Source: Paracamarosporium sp. OC-R06-R3 (lineage: Eukaryota > Ascomycota > Dothideomycetes > Pleosporales > Didymosphaeriaceae). Taken from it: a stretch of DNA of 64,000 nucleotides. The stretch spans positions 84,246 to 148,245 of the forward strand of contig JACVRA010000230.1 in NCBI GenBank assembly GCA_019828545.1, read 5' to 3'. Position numbers and translations under genes: made by a program. The notes beneath the pieces were generated by a model, which ran no database searches, was not told the DNA's origin, and was given only the letters and a program-made list of their open reading frames with translations. This document shows positions 57,429-64,000 of the stretch, one piece after another. Position 1 is the first letter of the stretch; each line of letters begins with the position of its first letter.

Positions 57429-58309
57429 GTTTCTTTCTTAACTTGAGGAGGAGGAGGTCGACGTCACGTGCAAGGCGGTTCACCGGTTGAAATTTGTATA
57501 TAAAACAGCGCTCCGAAGTAAACAACAAATGGACTGCGAGCAAACGTGAAAGTCAGAAGAAACGAATAAACATCTATGGTCACACATCTCGGAATTTTCC
57601 ATCGACTTTACTAGGAACCAAAAACGGTCGGCGTGCGCCCGGCTAAAAATAGTCGGCTGTCAAAGTGAAGCTGGTCAGGTCGAAGACCCATCAAAACAGC
57701 AAAGTGCAAGGAAAGGGACCCATTGAAGAAGCGATGATAAGAACGTTGTTAGGTGCTTGGCTGACGGGGGCATCCAAGGGTACAGGCGAAGGTGATCTCT
57801 GGTGAGTATTCCTGGTGGGCGCGTCGTGACGCATCTCTTGCACGAAAACATATCGCAGTTGAGCTCACCAGCCGCCGCCCTCGGTCCATCTTACAGCAGG
57901 CAACATGCGATACGCCGCCGCCGAGCTCAACATGTCTTACAATTGCAGAAACGATGTCGATCTTTCGCGTGCGCAGCTGCGAACTAACGCGCTCAGTGCT
58001 TGGCCACTATCAGAGACTCAATCACGTCTTTACTTACGATTTAATTGAAACTCTTCAGCTCTATTGTATCGACAGCTTCAGCCACCGCAGTAGGCTACCT
58101 GTGGCTCGTGTGGCTGTGCCGCTACCCCTTTCCGGTCGCATCAGTCTTCATCGCACCCAGTAGTATGCTTGGCGGCGCAATTTGTTCAGCCCTAAAAGTC
58201 ACCATGTCAAAATGCTACATACCCTGCGTACGACGATCCCGCTCCTTATACAGGGCCTCGGGGTGTCGTCGAATTTCAAGCAGTATTCTCAAAGCTTCTA
58301 GCAATCGAA
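57429..58309. promoter_or_regulatory. Divergent promoter of the chitin synthase and the second Zn2Cys6 gene
   Basis: 880 bp between divergent start codons. An open frame at 57792-58163 has no recognisable motif and is probably non-coding. No palindromic operator was noted. Confidence 0.6.
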
Positions 58310-60587
58310 ATGACGTCACACCAAAATGCTGTGGTGAGTGGAACAGCAGCTACCACAACTCGTGTCGTCTTACTTATGTTGTCTTAGTGCGACTCTTGCA
58401 GAGTCCGCAAGGTCCGTGTCCACCTTGTTTGTTATCTGCACGCTTATAAACAGATAGCAGGTCAGATGTGATCGCGACGACCCGTGCGGCAATTGCGTCG
58501 ACGGGAACATCTCATGCCTGCGTACTTCGTCCTTTCTTCGACAAACTCGAAATGCGTCCAAACGCCGTAGAACAACCGAATTCACCCCAGCGCAGTCAAA
58601 GAAAAACAGTAGACGACGTGAATATGACATCTCTCCATCGCCTTCTAGTTATTCGCCCACTGTGTCCGAATCGCCTTCCGTCATTGAAGCTCAAGACCTC
58701 ATTCGACGGCAAATCGGTGCCGCCCAATACATGTCTGCGGAGAGAGTCGACGTCTTGAATTCCGCAATGTCCTTTGTGAACCATCTTCTGCAGACCACCA
58801 AATCCGACGCTTATAATGCTCATGCCGCCCGAGTCGTCAACGTTTTGGAAGGCATCACCTACCCTTCAATTGAGCTTTTGTACTGGATGCTTCGTGGTTT
58901 GTCCCCCTGCACCTTGAATCACTTCTCAGCTCATGATCTGAGGTAGAACTAAAAGGCAACAACATCGGGCCTCATGTATTAGATTATTTCAAACACGTCT
59001 CACCGCGATCACTAAAAACTATGGGGCTAGCACTAATAAACCGATCTGGAAGTCCGGAAACCTTACTTCTTTACTCGATTTGCGTCAACTCGGCCGCTTT
59101 CAAATTCATAAATACTATACTTTCGGGGAGCGACATGGGAGGTGTCGAGGACGGTATGCGCTCACGCGCGGAAACATACCTCAGCAGCGTCAAGTTAGCC
59201 ATGGCTCGCATTCAATTGTTGTCTACTCCGTCATTAGTCTTTCTTCAAGCCCTCTTGTGCAGTGTAAGTTTGATACACTGAATGTGCGAACTGTACTGAT
59301 ATACACGAATAGGCATTCATTGCGCAAGGCACAGGGGATTCTACATCTTGCTGGGCTTTCATCTCTGCCGCATGTAAAGTATGCGAAGATCTGGGCCTCC
59401 ATTCTCGAATTGAAGCTTGTTGCGCCGAAACAGAAGACGACGAAGAGATCTTCTATTGTTATATCTGGTGCCATCTCCTCGACAAGAATTACACTATGAT
59501 GCTTGGGAGGAGTCGCTGTCTATTGGAATACGAGGGAATGGACTTGGCATTCTCTCACCCTTTCAACCGATCCATGTCAGCGTTGTTGACAACGTACCTC
59601 CATTTTGTGCCCATACAAGCCCTATTCATCTCCGAACTTCACCCGTCTAAGATAGTGAACAATAGTTCACTTGCATCGAGCGTGGAATTTGTAGTGCATG
59701 ATCTTTTAGAGAGATTACAGCGCGTTCACGCGCGAATTACCGCGGTGAGCTGTTCCATCTACTTTGAAGTCAACGTCTAATTGTGTGCAGTTACATGGAC
59801 CCTCGAATTCGTGGGATGGTCTACACACCGCAAGTGAATTGAATGCCATTCAATTCTCATATCATTCCCTACGCACGTCCATTCTGCATTCACGGCAAAT
59901 CTGTTTGCCGACTAAGCCTCACATTGATTCCGAATGTCTAGAATCTGCGCGGATGGCGATGGCGACTTTGCGCGCAATTCAGGAATCATCCATGACTATC
60001 CTCGACAGTCGATCGCACATCGCATATATGCATTGGTATTGACCATGTCACCCGCTCCACAACACTCTACTAATTAAGATAGGACTGCGTTATATCACCC
60101 GCTGACACCGTTTTTTGTGATGTTCTGCAACGTAGTTGCGACTTCTCACAAGGATGACTTCCGGACACTGGAGCTTGTCACATCGCAGCTTGATGGTCTC
60201 GTGGAGCTTAGTCCGCCGATTGCAAGGCTACAGGCCCTGTTTAAAGCTTTCGTCGGCCTTTGCCAAGGTTTAATCCTGCGCGATACAGACAGCCATAGTC
60301 CGACGACAAGGGAAGGGGAGCACTCTATACAAGGCAGGCTCACGCGAGACTTCGAAATTACTTCACATCCTTCCCGTCCTCTCACTAGCGAAGAGACACA
60401 TGCAGACCAACACGGCGGCATTCTTTCGTCACAGCGATTGCCGTCAGATGCGCCAACTCCAGTTGAATATACGGGTCCTCATGATGACTTCATTTCATCC
60501 GGTGATCCGGGATGGGGCCTCTTTGATATCCAGCCTACTCTTGACTGGCTGGACGCAGACTTCTCTTTCTTCGATAGCAATCAATGA
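58310..60587 (+). CDS. Zn2Cys6 transcription factor
   Basis: Seven exons (58310-58333, 58388-58411, 58461-58896, 58947-59263, 59313-59744, 59791-60035, 60083-60587) give 660 residues with all phases consistent. The zinc cluster (Cys9, 12, 19, 25, 28, 35) is split over the first three exons, and the first two exons are just 24 nt each. A basic linker (KRRR) follows. The regulatory domain has GSPETLLLYSICVNSAAF, CWAFISAACKVCEDLGLHSR, LLDKNYTMMLGRSRCLLEYEG (typical RLYCLLGRP-like block) and NAIQFSYHSLRTSILHSRQI. The C-terminus is acidic with DPGWGLFDIQPTLDWLD, a possible activation domain. It lies between chitin synthase and an arrestin; no target is evident. The NAIQFSYHSL segment has a 46-bp copy at the end of the ULD-WW gene. 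Confidence 0.88.
59825..59870 (+). repeat. 46-bp duplicate within the Zn2Cys6 regulator exon 6 (copy 2)
   Basis: Source-like copy of the duplication at 53637-53682 with one mismatch. Here it is in frame and encodes [15 protein letters not shown], so this copy is functional coding sequence. Confidence 0.9.
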
Positions 60588-61200
60588 AGCAATCTGAGGT
60601 AGAAGTGCAGCTTTTCTTGATCCATCAAATCATAATCTGTTGAATGAAATCTCCATGAACTTGTCAAACCCAATGGCATTTATTTTCTCTTGCGTAACAT
60701 AGTCAGCCGGCTCAGTTGCGTTTTGTATGAAAGACATCGTGCCATAGGTGGAAACTATCACGAGATGCCAAGTACTCAAGCTCTGGCGACCCATTTAGCC
60801 AAGCCAAGTAGCACCCTCGGTACATGGATACCGTTACTCACAGAACGATGTTAAATACCGAGTACTGAGCCGTGACATTCGGTTGCATCGGATTCGCCGA
60901 AGACGTTTTCAGAGGTGGACTCTACCAAAAGCGGTAGTTCGCCGACTAAAAATAGCCGGGAGCTCGGAGCCGGAAGCTTCAATGCGCGATGCGAACAGGA
61001 ACAACTTTATATAATTTTGTTGAAAGAGCTTTCAATGTTCATAAGGATTATCTTTCTTAGTCTAGCTTCAAGCTTTACCATCTCCAACTTTTGTGTACAT
61101 CTCTCTCTTCCCTGTAACGAATCCCACGAGTGCGTGTTAAAAATCACGTGACGCTCTCTCCAGTTCGGGCCTACTTCCGAGAAGTCAGCTGACAGCGGCT
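60588..61200. other. Intergenic region upstream of the arrestin gene
   Basis: 613 bp holding the arrestin promoter. No repeat or RNA gene was seen. Confidence 0.6.
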
Positions 61201-62666
61201 ATGAACGTTTCAATTGAGCTTGACCATCCCAGTGTTGTTTTCACCAATGGAGACACAGTATACGGAAATGCCGTTGTCTACTGTCCTAATACGACGATTA
61301 TTGTCTCCAAGATATCGGCTAGTCTAACGGGTGAAACTACGTCTGTCTTGACAGATACAACTGGGTTACTGATGAACCGCAAGGAAGAAGAGAAACACTG
61401 CGTAAGCTTACTAAACCAATTCTCTAAGCGCTCTAGAACAAGCTGACGTAGTTGAAGATTGTACACGAAAGCCAGATTTTGCTTCCGCATTGGAACACAG
61501 GAGACAACACAAGGGTAGAGAGTCTAAAGCTTGGGTTTGGATACCATCGCTTTAGTTTTGCGCTGAAGGTACCGTTTTTAATTCCTAAATTTTGGTTCAA
61601 CCTCTAACTACTGACTCAGCTCCCCTGGTTCCCAGAGTGTCCGACCTGTCCCCCAAACTCTCCAGTGTTCGATGATGGCAAAAGAATTTTTGGACCGTCT
61701 AAGCTTCCACCATCGATGGAAAACCTAACGAGAGGAGCTGATACGTCGTACCGGATAAACGTGGCAGTTACAACATACAAGAACTTGTTCAAGTCGACCA
61801 CACGAAAGGTATTACCCGCGAAGACTTCATCCGTTTCAACACATACTAACTTCCATATATAGAGCACCACAATTACTGTATGGCCCATCGACACAAGTCC
61901 CAATTCCGCACTGGAAGTACCGCCACAGTCATTCCCGAGCACAAAGTCCGTCACAGCAAGCATCGTAGGGCCTCTAGATGCACCAGTGTCTCCGAACACA
62001 GGAGAAGGCATGCACCTTGTTTCCCCCGTCACAGAACCTACACGTCTACTCATCACAGCGAGCTTCCCTCAAGACTTCCATCTTTCATATGGAAGCGCTC
62101 GCAATGTCGCCATGCGCTTGACCACCAAGAAATTATACAACAACGCAGATTCCCTTTTTCTCTCAAGCTTTCAGCTGTTACTCTTTGCGTACACCGATAT
62201 CAGGGCTGGCTCGGCGTCAAGCGGACAGATGAGCTGCTGGACGATACAGTCGCTCAGCAACCTCAAACTGGAACTTGCATCGGATGACGACGAAACAGAG
62301 TGCACCATTGAGCCCACGCTGTGGCGCGATAAATGCGTCCCAGAGACAGCGGTACCGAATTTCGACGCGTGTAACATGGCGCGGAGATATGAGGTCGAGA
62401 TTCTACTAGGGCTACAGTGTAGGCGGGCAGGGAAGGCGGGACGCGTCTCTATTGTGCAGCTCCGAGTCCCCGTGCGACTTGGGTCCGGTCTGATTCCGGG
62501 TAGGAATTTGAAGAATGAAGAAGTGGTGGTAGATCCGGCATGGTTCGATACTAGGAGTCATGGAGCGAGAGACCCGATGTCATCGAGGGACAGTCTTGGA
62601 GAGAAAGATATGTTTCCGGCGCCGCCGACATATGAAGAGACGATGAAGCAGTCCAAGGAAAGGTGA
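61201..62666 (+). CDS. Arrestin-like protein with a PPxY motif (ART-type ubiquitin-ligase adaptor)
   Basis: Four exons (61201-61401, 61452-61568, 61620-61808, 61863-62666) give 436 residues; all introns are phase 0. The N-terminal arrestin fold begins IELDHPSVVFTNGDTVYGNAVVYCPNTTIIVSKISASLTGE and continues HWNTGDNTRVESLKLGFGYHRFSFALK-LPWFPECPTCPPN. The C-terminal arrestin fold follows. Near 422 is PPTY (APPTYEETM), the motif by which alpha-arrestins recruit Rsp5-type ligases through WW domains to ubiquitinate membrane transporters. It is a short arrestin without a long tail. It lies 8 kb from a WW-bearing chimeric protein and near an MFS carrier and a chitin synthase, possible kinds of cargo. 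Any physical link to those is speculation. Confidence 0.85.
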
Positions 62667-63353
62667 AATAGCGAGGACTAAAAGTAGTCCATTAATGATT
62701 GATGAATGAACCTTTGGTGTCAAATCAGACAGATTCGGATTCTTGTTATACTGTTGTCTGGGACATCAGCGCTTACAGGTACCACATTTATTGAAGTTTT
62801 TCGTTTTGTCATGTTCAATGAAGCTATAGAAGGTGTGTGGATGATGTATGTCACATGGTCTTGCGGAACGTGTAACTGGAAGACAGCATAGCATTCTGCG
62901 CCATGCGTAATGTTGGGTCACAGACAGGTTTTCTGAGCATTTCCTCCTGATTACGCTTGTACGTTTGTATATAGACATTAAAATGGTAATACTTGTTTTA
63001 TCGAAGACCATAATATTTTAGATGCACGCTCTGAAACAGATGTACGAGTCGAGCAACGCAAGAACGTCGGCAAACACTTCCTTAACGAAATCTTTACTTT
63101 GCTACGCCATTCTAACAGTTAAAGTATAAAGCAGGAAATACAATCATTCTTATCGCAACTTACGGGTTATTTACGCCAAGCTCTCAAAGCCTGTTCTTAA
63201 AGCCTAAGGGTCCCTAACCTCTCATTTACTCGCTTACTTCTCGAACTAGAACTCATCTTTGTCGAGACAGGAATTCAACCCAAACCATGTACTATGATGC
63301 ATTAGCTTTTGAAATAACTGACGCTACTCCATAATCTATGATCAATGCAAAAC
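62667..63353. other. Spacer left of the MITE
   Basis: Moderately AT-rich, no supported gene. The last eight bases (63346-63353, TGCAAAAC) are the left target-site duplication of the MITE. Confidence 0.6.
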
Positions 63354-63810
63354 TAGGCTGGCAAATGGGTAGGGTATACCCAGAGGTTAGGTAGGGGTTG
63401 GGTTCGGGGTGGTCCAAGCGTGGGTAGGGTTAAGGTTAGGTTGGTCAAAGCTTGGGTGAAGGTAGGGTAGGGGTGGTCAAAGCGTTGGGTAGGGGTAGGG
63501 TAGGGGTAGTCAAAGCGTTGGGTAGGGGTAAGGTAGGTGTACCCACTAGGTTGTTTACAAATAATTGTTTAATCACAAAGTTTTATCACGGTATTGTTGT
63601 TTAGAATGTATTTAGAATGTACATTCCTACTTAGTAAGACCTACCTTAACCCTATTATGTAAGACCTTACCCCTACCTAACGCATTGATGACCCCTACCT
63701 AACCCCTACCCACAAAAAGTACTAAAAATCTGGGTAGGGGTTGGGTAGGGGTTAGGTAGCCTTACGTAAGACCCCTACCCTGACCCAACCCCTACCCATT
63801 CGCCAGCCTA
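63354..63810. mobile_element. hAT-type MITE, 457 bp, with 8-bp target duplication
   Basis: The left end reads TAGGCTGGCAAATGGGTAGG and the right end, reverse-complemented, TAGGCTGGCGAATGGGTAGG: 19 of 20 bases agree. Directly outside both ends is the same octamer TGCAAAAC (63346-63353 and 63811-63818). An 8-bp duplication with terminal inverted repeats is the hallmark of hAT transposition. The inside has no coding frame and consists of GGGTAGGG/GGGTTAGG-like tracts that switch to their complement in the right half, with a subterminal hairpin around 63690-63760. The G-rich blocks could form quadruplexes. Confidence 0.88.
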
Positions 63811-63818
63811 TGCAAAAC

Positions 63819-64000
63819 ATATTCTATGAGGTCTACAAACTGTTATATCTCAGGACAGATGGGCACGTGAACCACTACAGTATAAAACAGAACCTCTCTA
63901 TTACACTGATCTCGCCTGATCAGTGTTGATACAGGTTGTTTCCTGTGCTGACAAAGACAGTTCCTGCATAACGTGTTTAATCAGTCATCCGGACATATCA
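63819..64000. other. Window end, no feature seen
   Basis: Short terminal stretch with no recognisable gene. Confidence 0.5.

Noticed and set aside
63262..63310. Second tRNA-like sequence
   Set aside because: A T-loop-like AATTCAACCC is present, but I could not build acceptor, D and anticodon stems.
63354..63810. Subtelomere or chromosome end
   Set aside because: The G-rich strand switches to the complement within the block, and the whole is bounded by inverted ends and a target duplication, so it is an inserted element and not a telomere.

Overview
The window is nuclear DNA of a filamentous ascomycete (Pezizomycotina). The evidence is short (about 45-100 nt) GT-AG introns with branch-point-like CTAAC/CTAAT motifs, a class I chitin synthase, Zn2Cys6 regulators, an intron-containing tRNA-Pro, a fungal quercetinase, and ubiquitin-like and STAND-type N-terminal domains restricted to fungi. 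A Dothideomycete (Pleosporales-like) is my best guess from the feel of the proteins; nothing in the window proves it. I built spliced models by hand for the genes with introns. In each model the reading frame closes exactly across every junction.

Layout. 1-13.3 kb is housekeeping: a clipped gene start, a DUF3984 protein, a large CaMKK/Ssp1-like kinase and a GPI-anchor mannosyltransferase (GPI10), separated by microsatellite-rich spacers. 13.3-19.1 kb is a gene-poor 5.9 kb spacer with several degraded tandem repeats. 19.1-27.8 kb holds a secreted intradiol dioxygenase, a rhodanese, a SET protein, a decayed reading frame, tRNA-Pro(CGG), a mitochondrial SAP protein and a BTB protein. 27.8-35.5 kb holds an orphan STAND-type N-terminal protein, an APH-family kinase broken by one stop codon, and a secreted quercetinase. 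36.3-40.2 kb holds dihydrofolate synthetase (FOL3-like, with a GC-AG intron) divergent from a Ser/Arg-rich conserved protein.

40.2-64 kb is the accessory-looking part. A TPR-CHAT protease-like gene sits between two diverged direct repeats. Next is a small catabolic cluster of an MFS carrier, an enolase-superfamily sugar-acid (L-fuconate-type) dehydratase and a Zn2Cys6 regulator, with CCG-N5-CGG sites in both relevant promoters. It is followed by a chimeric gene joining a fungal N-terminal domain, a ubiquitin-like domain and an Rsp5-type WW domain. That gene ends in 46 bp copied from the second Zn2Cys6 gene 6 kb away. Chitin synthase, that second regulator and an arrestin with a PPxY motif come next. 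The window closes with a complete 457-bp MITE with 8-bp target duplications (hAT type).

How the genes relate. The clearest functional unit is the carrier-dehydratase-regulator trio, probably for uptake and dehydration of a sugar acid. The two secreted oxygenases (intradiol dioxygenase, quercetinase) both attack plant aromatics but are not adjacent. The CHAT protein, the orphan STAND-type N-terminal protein and the ULD-WW chimera are all module types known from fungal self/non-self and cell-death signalling. Their spread over 24 kb, with repeats and gene fragments around them, makes this the most interesting part of the window.
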